Made by a program: the position numbers and the translations under genes
Assembly: GCF_047601025.1 (NCBI RefSeq)
Contig: NZ_JASGJZ010000001.1
Span: forward strand, 3,534,001-3,598,000
Length of the DNA: 64,000 bases
Origin: Pseudorhodoferax sp047601025
GTDB lineage: Bacteria > Pseudomonadota > Gammaproteobacteria > Burkholderiales > Burkholderiaceae_C
Direction: 5' to 3'
The notes under the pieces: generated by a model
The model's input: the letters and a program-made list of their open reading frames with translations, nothing else
The model's database searches: none
What the model was told of the DNA's origin: nothing
In this document: positions 1 to 8,384 of the stretch, one piece after another
How the letters are laid out: each line of letters starts with the position of its first letter
Numbering within the stretch: position 1 is the stretch's first letter

Positions 1-987
1 GTCGGCATGCTGCTGTTCGCCGCGCTGGGCAAGGACCCGCTGCGCGGCCTCGGCGTGTTCTTCTGGGAGCCGCTGCGCAGCGCCTACGCGCTGGGCGAGC
101 TGATGCTCAAGGCCACGCCGCTGCTGATCATCGCGCTGGGGCTGTCGGTGTCGTTCCGCTCCAACGTCTGGAACATCGGCGCGGAGGGGCAGTTCGTCAT
201 CGGCGCGGTCTGCGCCGCCTGGGTCGCGCTGCAGGCCGGCAAGGCGACGACCGGCTGGATCGTGCCGGCCATCCTGCTGGCCGGCGTGCTGGGTGGCATG
301 GCCTGGGCCGGCATCGTGGCGCTGCTGCGCGACCGCTTCAACGCCAGCGAGATCCTGGTCAGCCTGATGCTGGTCTACGTGGCGATCCAGCTGCTGGGCT
401 GGCTGGTGCAGGGGCCGTGGAAGGACCCGATGGGCTACAACTTCCCGCAGAGCAAGACCTTCGAGGCGGTGACGCAGGTCCCGCGGCTGATGAAGGGCTC
501 GCGCGTGCACGTGGGCCTGCTGATCGCGCTGGCCGGCGTGGCGGCGCTGTGGGTGTTCCTGTTCCGCACGCGCGCCGGCTTCGCCCAGCAGGTCGGCGGG
601 CTGGCGCCGGCGGCGGCGCGCTACGCGGGCTTTTCCTCGCGCCGGGCGCTGTGGATCGCGCTGCTGACCTCGGGCGGCGCGGCCGGCCTGGCCGGCGCGC
701 TGGAGGTGGCCGGCCCGGTCGGCCAGCTCACGCCCTACGTGCCGGCCGGCTACGGCTTCGCCGCCATCATCGTGGCCTTCGTCGGGCGGCTGCACCCGGT
801 CGGCATGGTGTTCTCGGCGGTCCTGATGAGCATGTTCTACATCGGCGGGGAGCTGGCGCAGTCGCGCCTGGGCCTGCCCAAGTCGCTGACCGGGGTGTTC
901 CAGGGCCTGCTGCTGTTCACGCTGCTGGCCTGCGACACGCTGATCGCCTACCGCGTGCGGCTGGCCAGGCCGGGGAGGGCCGCGTGA
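1..987 (+). CDS. BMP-type nucleoside ABC transporter, first permease (5' end outside window)
   Basis: Inner-membrane permease of the YufP/NupP type, which moves nucleosides or purines delivered by a BMP-family lipoprotein. The reading frame is open from base 1. The first ATG at 7 gives 326 residues but lacks the usual first hydrophobic segment, so roughly 20 to 30 residues probably lie upstream. Several hydrophobic segments follow, with the family motif NVWNIGAEGQF near residue 55 and a C-terminal block around residues 215 to 310. Its stop overlaps the next start (TGATG), implying translational coupling. The ATPase of the transporter is presumably just upstream of the window. The family is confident; the substrate is inferred from the deaminase downstream. 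Confidence 0.87.
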   Translation, partial: VGMLLFAALGKDPLRGLGVFFWEPLRSAYALGELMLKATPLLIIALGLSVSFRSNVWNIGAEGQFVIGAVCAAWVALQAGKATTGWIVPAILLAGVLGGMAWAGIVALLRDRFNASEILVSLMLVYVAIQLLGWLVQGPWKDPMGYNFPQSKTFEAVTQVPRLMKGSRVHVGLLIALAGVAALWVFLFRTRAGFAQQVGGLAPAAARYAGFSSRRALWIALLTSGGAAGLAGALEVAGPVGQLTPYVPAGYGFAAIIVAFVGRLHPVGMVFSAVLMSMFYIGGELAQSRLGLPKSLTGVFQGLLLFTLLACDTLIAYRVRLARPGRAA

Positions 988-1907
988 TGGATGCGTACGC
1001 ACTGCTGCTCGCGGCCACGCTGAACGCCGGCACCGTGCTGGCGCTGGCCGCGCTGGGCCTGCTGATCAACGAGAAGGCCGGCATCATCAACCTGGGCGCC
1101 GAAGGCATGATGCTGTGCGCGGCGATCGCCGGCTTTGCCGCGGCGGTGCACAGCGGCAGCACCTGGGTCGGCTTCGCGGCCGGCATGCTGGCTGGCGCGG
1201 CGCTGGCGGCGGCCTTCGGCGTGCTGGTGATCTGGCTCAACGCCAATCAGTACGCGACCGGGCTGGCGCTGAGCCTGTTCGGCGCGGGCTTCTCGGCCTT
1301 CGTCGGCGCGCCCTACGTGCAGGAGCGGCTGCCGGCGCCGCCGCGCTACCCGATCCCGGTGCTGTCGGACATCCCGTGGATCGGGCCGGCCCTGTTCCGC
1401 CACCATCCCCTGGTCTACCTGGCCATGGCGCTGGCGCTGGCGCTGATCTGGTTCCTGGCGCGCACGCGCGCGGGGCTGGTGCTGCGCTCGGTCGGCGAAT
1501 CGCCGGAATCGGCCCATGCGCTGGGCTACCCGGTGCGGCGCATCCGCTTCCTGGCAGTGCTGGCCGGCGGCGCGCTGTGCGGGCTGGCCGGCAGCTACCT
1601 GTCCGTGGCCTACACGCCGCTGTGGGTCGAGGGCATGGTGGCCGGCAATGGCTGGATCGCGCTGGCGCTGACCACCTTCGCCACCTGGCGGCCGGCGCGC
1701 GTGCTGCTGGGCGCCTACCTGTTCGGCGGGGTGGGGCAGTTGGGCTTCTTCCTGCAGAGCCAGGGCGTGCAGGTGGCGAGCCAGTTCCTCTCGATGCTGC
1801 AGTACCTGGCGCCCGTGGTGGTGCTGGCCGTGATCTCGCGCAACCCGGCCTGGATCCGCGCGAACATGCCCAGCGCCATCGGGAAGCCCTTTTATCCCGG
1901 CTCATAA
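987..1907 (+). CDS. BMP-type nucleoside ABC transporter, second permease
   Basis: Partner permease (YufQ/NupQ type, 306 residues) forming the membrane channel with the preceding permease. The ATG at 987 overlaps the upstream stop by one base and begins MDAYALLLAATLNAG. A longer open frame upstream lies inside the first permease and is a shadow. The motif KAGIINLGAEGMML near residue 30 matches the corresponding motif of the first permease, as expected for the two halves of this family. There are about eight to ten hydrophobic segments. The BMP lipoprotein gene follows 35 bp downstream. The substrate, probably purine nucleosides or bases, is inferred from the operon. Confidence 0.88.
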   Translation: MDAYALLLAATLNAGTVLALAALGLLINEKAGIINLGAEGMMLCAAIAGFAAAVHSGSTWVGFAAGMLAGAALAAAFGVLVIWLNANQYATGLALSLFGAGFSAFVGAPYVQERLPAPPRYPIPVLSDIPWIGPALFRHHPLVYLAMALALALIWFLARTRAGLVLRSVGESPESAHALGYPVRRIRFLAVLAGGALCGLAGSYLSVAYTPLWVEGMVAGNGWIALALTTFATWRPARVLLGAYLFGGVGQLGFFLQSQGVQVASQFLSMLQYLAPVVVLAVISRNPAWIRANMPSAIGKPFYPGS

Positions 1908-1942
1908 TGCCCCGCTGTTTTTTGTTGCAACCAGGAGATTCC

Positions 1943-3097
1943 ATGACCGACCAGAACCGACGTTCGCTGCTGCGCGTGGCAGCGTTGAGCGCCGTGGCCG
2001 CCGCCGCGCTTGCCGGCTGCGGCAAGAAGGAGGAGCCGGCCCCGGCTCCGGCCGAAACGCCGGCCGCCGCGCCGGCGCCGGCCAAGGCCGAGCCGCTGCG
2101 GATCGGCTTCGTCTACGTCGGTCCGGTGGGCGACGGCGGCTGGACCTTCGCGCACGACAACGCGCGCAAGGCGCTGGAGAAGGAATTCGGCGACCGCATC
2201 AGCACCACCTTCGTCGAGAACGTGCACGAGGGCCCGGACACCGAGCGCGTGGTGCGTGACCTGGTGGGCCAGGGCGACAAGCTCGTCTTCACCACCAGCT
2301 TCGGTTTCATGGAGCCCACGCTGAAGGTGGCGCAGGACCACCCGGAGGTGAAGTTCGAGCACGCCACCGGCTACAAGACCGCGCCCAACCTGCGCACCTA
2401 CGACAGCCGCACCTACGAGGGCGCCTACCTGGCCGGCGTGATCGCCGGCGCCATGACCAAGACCGGCACGCTGGGCGTGGTCGGCTCGGTGCCGATCCCC
2501 GAGGTGCTGCGCAACATCAACAGCTTCACGCTGGGCGCGCAGTCCACCAACCCCAAGATCAAGACCAAGGTGGTGTGGGTGAACGACTGGAACAGCCCGC
2601 CCAAGGAAACCGAGGCCGCCACCGCGCTGATCAACGGCGGCGCCGACGTGCTGTTCCAGAACACCGACTCGCCCGCCGTGCTCAAGACCGCCGAATCCAT
2701 GGGCAAGCGCGCCTTCGGCTGGGACAGCGACATGACCGCCTACGGCCCCAAGGCGCACCTGGGCTCGGCCGTCATCAACTGGACGCCGTACTACATCAAG
2801 GCCACCAAGGACGTGCTGGACGGCACCTGGTCCACCGGCGGCGCCTGGTGGGGCGTGAAGGAGGGCGCGATCGACATGGTCTCCATCGCCGAGGACGTGC
2901 CGGCCGAGGTCAAGGCCAAGGTCGAGGAGGTCAAGAACGGCCTGAAGGACGGCAGCTTCGCGATCTGGAAGGGCCCGATCCAGGACAACGCCGGCAAGGA
3001 AGTGCTGGCCGCGGGCGCCGTGGCCGACGACCAGTTCCTCACCGGCATCAAGTTCTACGTCAAGGGCGTGGAAGGCAAGGTGCCCGGCGACAAGTGA
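1943..3097 (+). CDS. BMP-family substrate-binding lipoprotein of purine/nucleoside ABC transporter
   Basis: Extracytoplasmic binding protein (384 residues) delivering substrate to the two upstream permeases. ATG 1943 follows AGGAG at a good distance. The N-terminus is a lipoprotein signal with lipobox LAGC (Cys26), followed by an Ala/Pro-rich linker to about residue 50. The body starts LRIGFVYVGPVGDGGW, the BMP/PnrA fold signature, and contains GYKTAPN and YEGAYLAG motifs. It shares many blocks with the orphan BMP protein at 17658, so the two are paralogues. A strong hairpin follows the stop and a purine deaminase lies downstream, suggesting a purine base or nucleoside as ligand. Confidence 0.9.
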   Translation: MTDQNRRSLLRVAALSAVAAAALAGCGKKEEPAPAPAETPAAAPAPAKAEPLRIGFVYVGPVGDGGWTFAHDNARKALEKEFGDRISTTFVENVHEGPDTERVVRDLVGQGDKLVFTTSFGFMEPTLKVAQDHPEVKFEHATGYKTAPNLRTYDSRTYEGAYLAGVIAGAMTKTGTLGVVGSVPIPEVLRNINSFTLGAQSTNPKIKTKVVWVNDWNSPPKETEAATALINGGADVLFQNTDSPAVLKTAESMGKRAFGWDSDMTAYGPKAHLGSAVINWTPYYIKATKDVLDGTWSTGGAWWGVKEGAIDMVSIAEDVPAEVKAKVEEVKNGLKDGSFAIWKGPIQDNAGKEVLAAGAVADDQFLTGIKFYVKGVEGKVPGDK

Positions 3098-3120
3098 GCC
3101 CCGGCCGCCGGCCGTGCTGT

Positions 3121-3146
3121 GAAGGGGGCCGCACGCGGCCCCCTTC
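3121..3146 (+). terminator. GC-rich hairpin between BMP gene and deaminase
   Basis: Perfect 11-bp stem GAAGGGGGCCG / CGGCCCCCTTC with loop CACG, followed by CCGTTTCT, a weak T-rich tail. It may be a partial terminator, or a 3' stabiliser that keeps the binding-protein mRNA more abundant than the downstream deaminase, an arrangement common in transporter operons. Confidence 0.6.
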
Positions 3147-3164
3147 CCGTTTCTGGAGGAGTCC

Positions 3165-4202
3165 ATGATGAACGTCAAGCCCATCCCCGCCGAGCACCTG
3201 CCCGAGCTGCTGCGCGGCATGCCCAAGGCCGAACTGCACATGCACATCGAAGGCTCGCTGGAGCCCGAGCTGATCTTCGCGCTGGCGCAGCGCAACGGCG
3301 TCGCCATTCCCTACGCCAGCGTGGAGGAGCTGCGCCGCGCCTACGCCTTCACCAACCTGCAGAGCTTCCTGGACATCTACTACGCCGGCGCCTCGGTGCT
3401 GTTGACCGAGCAGGACTTCCACGACATGGCCTGGGCCTACCTGCAGCGTGCGGCGGCCGACCACGTGTTGCGCGCCGAGATGTTCTTCGACCCGCAGACG
3501 CACACGGCGCGCGGCGTGGCCATGGCGACGGTGGTCGACGGCCTGCACCGCGCCTGCCAGGACGCGAAGGCCAAGCTGGGCGTGGACGCCGCGCTGATCC
3601 TGTGCTTCCTGCGCCACCTGAGCGAAGAAGACGCCTTCGAGACGCTGGAGCAGGCGCTGCCGTACCGCGACAAGCTCATCGGCGTGGGCCTGGACTCCAG
3701 CGAGGTCGGCCACCCGCCCGAGAAGTTCGCGCGCGTGTTCGCGCGCTGCCGCGAACTGGGCCTGCACATCGTCGCGCACGCCGGCGAGGAAGGGCCGCCG
3801 GCCTACGTCTGGGCCGCGCTGGATGTGCTGAAGGCCGAGCGCATCGACCACGGCGTGCAGAGCACCAGGGATCCGGCGCTGATGCGGCGCCTGGCCCAGG
3901 ACCGCATCCCGCTGACGGTGTGCCCGCTGTCGAACCTGAAGCTCTGCGTGTTCCCCGACCTGGCGCAGCACAACCTCGGCGTGCTGCTGGACGCGGGCCT
4001 GGTCGCCACCGTCAACAGCGACGACCCGGCCTACTTCGGCGGCTACGTCAACGAGAACTTCGTGCAGACCTTCGCGGCCACCGGGCTGACGGCGCAGCAG
4101 GCCTGGCAGCTGGCGGACAACAGCTTCGCGGCGAGCTTTGCGCCGGCGGCGGACAAGCAGGCCTGGCGCGAGCGGGTGCGGGCGTATTTCGAGGGGTTCT
4201 GA
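3165..4202 (+). CDS. add: Adenine deaminase (adenosine deaminase superfamily)
   Basis: Zn-dependent amidohydrolase of 345 residues. The metal-binding LHMHIEG (His25, His27) opens the barrel; AHAGEEGPP carries the third metal His and catalytic Glu, and VNSDDPAYFGG the C-terminal Asp. The insert FLRHLSEE followed by GLDSSEVGHPP is, from memory, typical of the proteobacterial/fungal branch characterised as adenine deaminase (adenine to hypoxanthine) rather than adenosine deaminase. Many pipelines would label it adenosine deaminase. Start codons are doubled (ATGATG) behind GGAGGAG; 3165 or 3168 is possible. Its place behind a BMP nucleoside transporter supports purine salvage. Confidence 0.9.
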   Translation: MMNVKPIPAEHLPELLRGMPKAELHMHIEGSLEPELIFALAQRNGVAIPYASVEELRRAYAFTNLQSFLDIYYAGASVLLTEQDFHDMAWAYLQRAAADHVLRAEMFFDPQTHTARGVAMATVVDGLHRACQDAKAKLGVDAALILCFLRHLSEEDAFETLEQALPYRDKLIGVGLDSSEVGHPPEKFARVFARCRELGLHIVAHAGEEGPPAYVWAALDVLKAERIDHGVQSTRDPALMRRLAQDRIPLTVCPLSNLKLCVFPDLAQHNLGVLLDAGLVATVNSDDPAYFGGYVNENFVQTFAATGLTAQQAWQLADNSFAASFAPAADKQAWRERVRAYFEGF

Positions 4203-4345
4203 CGACGTGGACCGTGGGCGCTTCGTGGCCGGGCCGCCCGGGCCGGGGCACCCGTCGCTGCCGCTTGCTGCCTGCGCCCCTCGCTGAACGCTCGGGATGC
4301 CCTGCGGGGCTCGCGGTCACATCAGGAATGTAAGTTTTGTAATTC

Positions 4346-4356
4346 TGGTATGACCA
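4346..4356 (+). promoter_or_regulatory. Candidate GntR/FCD operator upstream of the GntR gene
   Basis: TGGTATGACCA matches TGGT-N3-ACCA, the core bound by FadR/LldR-type GntR regulators. It lies 13 bp before the regulator's own start codon, so it probably mediates autoregulation. The same core recurs in front of the dehydrogenase gene. Confidence 0.6.
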
Positions 4357-4368
4357 CTGAAGCACGTT

Positions 4369-5124
4369 ATGCACAAGGACAATCTCAGAACTTCCCCGCC
4401 AATCGCAGACGTGGTCGCACGACGGATCGAAGGTCTGATCGTCGATGGCGTGCTAAAGCCGGGGCAGGCGCTGCCTTCCGAGCGCAGCCTGTCCGCTCGG
4501 CTGGACGTTTCGCGATCCGCCGTGCGGGAAGGGCTCAAGGTGCTTCATGCGCGCGGCATCATCGACACGGCGCATGGGCGCGGATCGTTCGTGGCCGTGC
4601 TGACGACCCAGCCGGCGCACTCGCCGATGCTGCATCTTCTGGGCTCGCAGCCCAGAACCCTGTACGACCTCTTCGAGGTGCGCGAGATGCTGGAAGCGGA
4701 ATCCGCACGCCTGGCCGCGCTGCGCGGCACCCAGGCGGACTTCGCGGTGATTGCCCGCCGCTATGAGGACATGCTTGCGGCCCAGGGATGCGACATGGAC
4801 GCATCGACCTGCGCACGGCTTGACCACGCCTTCCATCTGGCGATCTGCGAGGCATCGCACAACCCGGTGCTGGTGCACACGTTGAGTTCCATTACCGACT
4901 TGCTGCTGAGTTCGGTCTTCGCGTCCGTCAACAACCTGTACCACCGCGAGGCGGAAAAACGGGTGATAGACCAGCAGCACGCGCGGCTCTATCAGGCCGT
5001 GATCAACCGGCAATCCGAGCAGGCGCGAAAAATCGCCAGCGCGCACATCGACACCACGGTCGCCACCCTCCGGGAAATCGAGGCGCAGGAGCAGTGCCTG
5101 GTGCGGGCGACGCTGAAGCGTTGA
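4369..5124 (+). CDS. GntR-family regulator, FadR/FCD subfamily (LldR/PdhR-like)
   Basis: 251-residue DNA-binding regulator. Residues about 10 to 70 form the winged helix-turn-helix (SERSLSARLDVSRSAVREGL). Residues about 95 to 240 form an all-helical FCD ligand domain with Asp/His metal-site residues in DHAFHLAICEASHN and in the helix ending SAHI. It sits 90 bp upstream of D-lactate dehydrogenase, and TGGT-N3-ACCA sites precede both genes, so lactate or a related hydroxy acid is a plausible effector. That is inference from context; FCD ligands vary. Codon use here and through the next 13 kb looks less extreme in GC than the flanking housekeeping genes. Confidence 0.9.
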   Translation: MHKDNLRTSPPIADVVARRIEGLIVDGVLKPGQALPSERSLSARLDVSRSAVREGLKVLHARGIIDTAHGRGSFVAVLTTQPAHSPMLHLLGSQPRTLYDLFEVREMLEAESARLAALRGTQADFAVIARRYEDMLAAQGCDMDASTCARLDHAFHLAICEASHNPVLVHTLSSITDLLLSSVFASVNNLYHREAEKRVIDQQHARLYQAVINRQSEQARKIASAHIDTTVATLREIEAQEQCLVRATLKR

Positions 5125-5130
5125 CGCAAA

Positions 5131-5143
5131 CTGGTCGGACCAG
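5131..5143 (+). promoter_or_regulatory. Candidate GntR/FCD operator upstream of D-lactate dehydrogenase
   Basis: Perfect inverted repeat CTGGTC-G-GACCAG containing TGGT-N3-ACCA, placed between the regulator stop and the dld start. Together with the site at 4346 it gives a two-site regulon for the adjacent GntR protein. Confidence 0.65.
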
Positions 5144-5214
5144 CTGTCAGGTCTCTCCACAGTCCCTGGCAGGCGCTCAACAATGGGCGTCAGCAAAGCA
5201 CCAGGAGACTCGTG

Positions 5215-6918
5215 ATGACCCCGCCCGATTTGATCGGCAAGCTCGGTGGAATCGTCGGCGCGCGCCACGTGCTGACCGGCGATGCGCCCACGCGCCGCTA
5301 CCGCACGGGCTACCGCTTCGGCGCGGGTCGCGCGCTGGCGGTGGTGCGTCCCGGCACGCTGGTCGAGCAATGGCGGGTGCTGGCCGCCTGCATGGCAGCG
5401 CGCGTGATCGTCATCACGCAGGCATCGAACACGGGCCTGACCGGCGGCTCGACGCCCGATGGCGACGGCTACGACCGGGAGGTGGTCATCGTCAGCACCA
5501 CGCGCATCCGGCGCATCCACCTGATCGGCGGCGGGCGGCAGGTGGTCTGCATTGGCGGCGCCACGCTGGACCACCTCGAACGCACGCTCAAGCCCCTGGG
5601 GCGCGAGCCGCATTCGGTGATCGGCTCGTCGTGCATCGGCGCCTCGGTGCTGGGCGGCATCAGCAACAACTCGGGCGGCTCGCTGGTGCACCGCGGGCCG
5701 GCCTACACGGAGATGGCGCTGTTCGCCGCCGTGGATGCCTCGGGTACGCCGCGCCTGGTGAACCACCTGGGGATAGAACTTGGCGGCACGCCGGAGGAAG
5801 TGCTGGCGCGCATAGAGAATGGGACCTTCACCGAGGCCGACGTGCACGAGGGCGCCGCCGCATCGGACCATGACTACGCGGCCCATGTCCGCGATGTCGA
5901 TGCGCCCACGCCCGCGCGCTTCAACGCCGACCCACGGCGGCTGTTCGAGGCATCCGGTTCCGCCGGCAAGGTGATGACGTTCGCGGTGCGCCTCGACACG
6001 TTTGCCGCCGAGGCCGGTGCGACTGTGTTCTACATCGGCACCAACGACACCGGAGTGCTCACCGACATCCGGCGCCGTGCGCTCGCCCGGTTCACGCACC
6101 TGCCGATCGCGGGCGAATACCTGCACCGCGATGCGTTCGACATCGCGCGCCAGTACGGAAAGGACCTGTTCGTCATCATCGACAAGCTGGGCACGGACCG
6201 GCTACCGCTGTTCTTCAGCCTGAAGACGCGCTGCGACGCGTGGTTCGAGCGCCTGGGTTTCCTGCCCCGGCACCTGACCGACCGTGTGCTGCAATGGTTC
6301 AGCCGCTGCCTGCCGGACCACCTGCCCGCGCGCCTTGCAGCCTACCGCGACCAGTACGAGCACCACCTGATGCTGAAGGTGTCCGCGCAGGGCGTGGAGG
6401 AAGCGCGGGCATATCTGGCCCAGCGCTTCGCACAGGGCGGCGGCGGGTACTTCGAATGCACCGGCGAGGAGGGGCGCAAAGCCTTCCTGCACCGCTTCGC
6501 GGCTGCCAGTGCCGCCGTGCGCTACCGCGCGGTGCACCACAAGGAGGTCGAGGACATCGTCGCGCTCGACATCGCGCTGCGGCGCAACGACCGAGACTGG
6601 TTCGAGCAGTTGCCGCCGCAGATCGAGCGGCCCATCCTGCGGAAGCTGTACTACGGGCACTTCCTGTGCCACGTGTTCCACCAGGACTACATCGTGGCCA
6701 AGGGCAACGATTGCCTGGCGCTGGAGCACGCCATGCTGGGGCTGCTCGACCAGCGTGGGGCCGAATACCCGGCCGAGCACAACGTCGGGCACCTGTACGA
6801 GGCCAAGCCGCAACTGGCGGCGTTCTACCGCCAGCTCGACCCGTGCAACTGCCTCAATCCGGGTATCGGCAAGACCTCGAAGTTCGCGGCGTACCGAGAC
6901 GATCCGGTACGGACCTGA
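5215..6918 (+). CDS. dld: Quinone-dependent D-lactate dehydrogenase
   Basis: Membrane-associated FAD enzyme oxidising D-lactate to pyruvate and passing electrons to quinone. It has 567 residues, close to E. coli Dld (571). The FAD-binding half contains QASNTGLTGGSTP and GGISNNSGGSLVHRGPAYTE, both hallmarks of Dld rather than glycolate oxidase. The C-terminal membrane-binding half contains LYYGHFLCHVFHQDY, and NPGIGKTSK lies at the end. AGGAG at 5203 to 5207 is seven bases before ATG 5215, so that start is preferred over GTG 5212. Likely controlled by the upstream GntR regulator through the inverted repeat at 5131. It converges with the LysR gene with only 19 bp between stops. Confidence 0.93.
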   Translation: MTPPDLIGKLGGIVGARHVLTGDAPTRRYRTGYRFGAGRALAVVRPGTLVEQWRVLAACMAARVIVITQASNTGLTGGSTPDGDGYDREVVIVSTTRIRRIHLIGGGRQVVCIGGATLDHLERTLKPLGREPHSVIGSSCIGASVLGGISNNSGGSLVHRGPAYTEMALFAAVDASGTPRLVNHLGIELGGTPEEVLARIENGTFTEADVHEGAAASDHDYAAHVRDVDAPTPARFNADPRRLFEASGSAGKVMTFAVRLDTFAAEAGATVFYIGTNDTGVLTDIRRRALARFTHLPIAGEYLHRDAFDIARQYGKDLFVIIDKLGTDRLPLFFSLKTRCDAWFERLGFLPRHLTDRVLQWFSRCLPDHLPARLAAYRDQYEHHLMLKVSAQGVEEARAYLAQRFAQGGGGYFECTGEEGRKAFLHRFAAASAAVRYRAVHHKEVEDIVALDIALRRNDRDWFEQLPPQIERPILRKLYYGHFLCHVFHQDYIVAKGNDCLALEHAMLGLLDQRGAEYPAEHNVGHLYEAKPQLAAFYRQLDPCNCLNPGIGKTSKFAAYRDDPVRT

Positions 6919-6937
6919 CCGAATCAATCCCGCTCGT

Positions 6938-7858
6938 CTACTGCTCCTCCTTCCTCTTCCGTGCCGAGGCGCTGCCTTGGCGCTTGAGGTGCGGGACGTA
7001 CTGCAGGAATGCATGCAGCGTCGGTGAATCGTCTTCGGTCTTCCATGCCACGCCTGACTCGACGGTGGGAGGCGTGCCCCGCAGCCTGCGGTAGACAACG
7101 CCTTCGCGGCGCATGACCTGGACGCAATCCGGCACCAAGGCCACCCCGAATCCTGCGGAAACCAGACTCACGATGGTGTGCTGCTGGCGCGCGTGAAAGA
7201 TGCGCGGACTGAAGCCATGGTGCATGCAGGTGGCCACCACCATGTCGAACATGAGTGCGCCTTGATGGCGCTCGAAAAGCAAGAACCTTTCACCGGACAG
7301 GCGTTCCAGTGGCACACGTGTGCCGCGTGCCAATGGGTGCGCTTCCGGCAGCGCCGCAATCAGCTCATAGCGGCTCGTCGGCTGGTAGGTGAGCGACGGG
7401 AAGTTGCCGGGTGAGGCGAACATGAATCCGATATCCAGAACCCCGGCCTCCAGATCGTCGTATATGCGATCGGTGCTCGCCTCGTGAAGCGACAAACGGA
7501 TTTCGGGGTAGTCGAGGCTGAAGCGGCGCAGCACATCGGGCAGGAAGGAATAGGTCGGCGGGCTGGTGAATCCGACCGACAGCGAGCCGGACAGTCCGCT
7601 CGCAGCCGCATGTGCATGCAGCCGCATCGATTCCGTGCGGGCGACGATGCTTCGCGCATCGCGCAGCACCTCCTGGCCTCCGGTGGTCAGCGCGATACGT
7701 CTGGATGTGCGCTCAAAGAGCTTGATGCCCAGCTCATCCTCCAGCTCCTTGATGGCGAGGCTGACGGGGGGCGGCGACAGGTGCAGGCGTTCCGCCGCAC
7801 GGCCGAAATGCATTTCCTCGGCGACCGCGATGAACGCCCTCAGGTGTCTCAGTTCCAT
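6938..7858 (-). CDS. LysR-family transcriptional regulator
   Basis: 306-residue regulator with an N-terminal winged helix-turn-helix (MELRHLRAFIAVAEEMHFGR, then AAERLHLSPPPVSLAIKELE) and a periplasmic-binding-like effector domain from about residue 90. The start chosen is ATG at 7858, which matches the normal LysR N-terminus; a TTG 12 bases upstream is possible but adds four atypical residues. The C-terminus ends in a basic tail. It is transcribed divergently from the thiolase operon, the classic arrangement for a LysR activator of a catabolic operon. The effector is unknown. Confidence 0.92.
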   Translation of the reverse strand: MELRHLRAFIAVAEEMHFGRAAERLHLSPPPVSLAIKELEDELGIKLFERTSRRIALTTGGQEVLRDARSIVARTESMRLHAHAAASGLSGSLSVGFTSPPTYSFLPDVLRRFSLDYPEIRLSLHEASTDRIYDDLEAGVLDIGFMFASPGNFPSLTYQPTSRYELIAALPEAHPLARGTRVPLERLSGERFLLFERHQGALMFDMVVATCMHHGFSPRIFHARQQHTIVSLVSAGFGVALVPDCVQVMRREGVVYRRLRGTPPTVESGVAWKTEDDSPTLHAFLQYVPHLKRQGSASARKRKEEQ

Positions 7859-7997
7859 TCTGGATTCCAAAACAATCGATATAAAAATCGAACTTTACCT
7901 AATGATGCCTGCTTTCTAAACTTGCGCCCATTCAACGACACATGTCGGCCGAGGCAGTGCACAACGCTGGCAAGGCGCGGCATCAGGAGACTAGACC

Positions 7998-8111
7998 ATG
8001 CAAGTCACGACAGGCTGCCATCTATCCGGCACGGCCATGGACATTGAAGCGCAGGATGCCATCGCAGCCATCCGCGCAAGCACGAGACCTGATACGCACC
8101 GTATCCCTTGA
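7998..8111 (+). CDS. Possible small ORF or leader peptide (37 aa)
   Basis: ATG 7998 follows AGGAG at 7985-7989 at normal spacing, giving a 37-residue product that begins MQVTTGCHLSG and stops at 8109-8111. I do not recognise it. It could be a leader peptide, the surviving N-terminus of a lost gene, or chance. The GATACG/CGTATC inverted repeat falls at its 3' end. The ribosome site is the main reason to list it. Confidence 0.3.
   Translation: MQVTTGCHLSGTAMDIEAQDAIAAIRASTRPDTHRIP
8091..8105. repeat. Inverted repeat GATACG-CAC-CGTATC
   Basis: Perfect 6-bp arms with a 3-bp spacer in the LysR/thiolase intergenic region. It may be an operator for the catabolic operon; no protein can be assigned from the sequence. 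Confidence 0.4.
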
Positions 8112-8253
8112 CGGGTCTCGCTGACAGCTCACCGATCCGCACGCGCAGTGCTCGCCGATAGGCGAGAAAAGATTCGGTCAACGCCCCTTCTCCACCGCCG
8201 TCGGTTGAGCCATCGGGCATCGCCGCATCTGGCCAGTGCCTGATCGCAAGGTG

Positions 8254-8271
8254 TACCCCCGCTGGGGGGTA
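8254..8271. repeat. Hairpin TACCCCC / GGGGGTA
   Basis: Seven-base arms separated by GCTG, about 115 bp before the thiolase start. There is no T-run, so it is not a standard terminator. It may be an operator or a leader-RNA structure. Confidence 0.35.
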
Positions 8272-8384
8272 GTTCGACGCGGCACTGCGCTGCCGGTTCC
8301 GTTCCCATCCGCACATTGCTGGCGCATTGCCGTCAGTGTGCCTGCACGCCCAAACCGGGCTTTCTCACTCCACGGAGGTTCTCC

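Larger units (their letters stand above)
7859..8384. promoter_or_regulatory. 526-bp LysR/thiolase intergenic region
   Basis: Unusually long divergent spacer. Near the LysR start it is AT-rich and holds the inverted repeat TCGAT-N6-ATCGA (7876-7891), a candidate regulator site. Further on are a small frame with a good ribosome site (7998-8111), the inverted repeat GATACG-CAC-CGTATC (8091-8105) and a C5/G5 hairpin (8254-8271). I see no full-length gene and no convincing sigma-70 or sigma-54 pair. Coding-like remnants cannot be excluded. Confidence 0.5.

Noticed and set aside
1903..1908. CATAAT as a -10 for an internal promoter of the BMP gene.
   Set aside because: No -35 hexamer at suitable spacing; the gene is close enough to the permeases to share their transcript.
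4203..4345. Minus-strand frame in the add/GntR gap.
   Set aside because: It is basic, low complexity, without a ribosome site or recognisable domain; treated as noncoding.
8200..8384. Possible sigma-54 promoter before the thiolase gene.
   Set aside because: No TGGC-N7-TGC pair at the correct spacing was found, and the operon has a LysR rather than an NtrC-type regulator.
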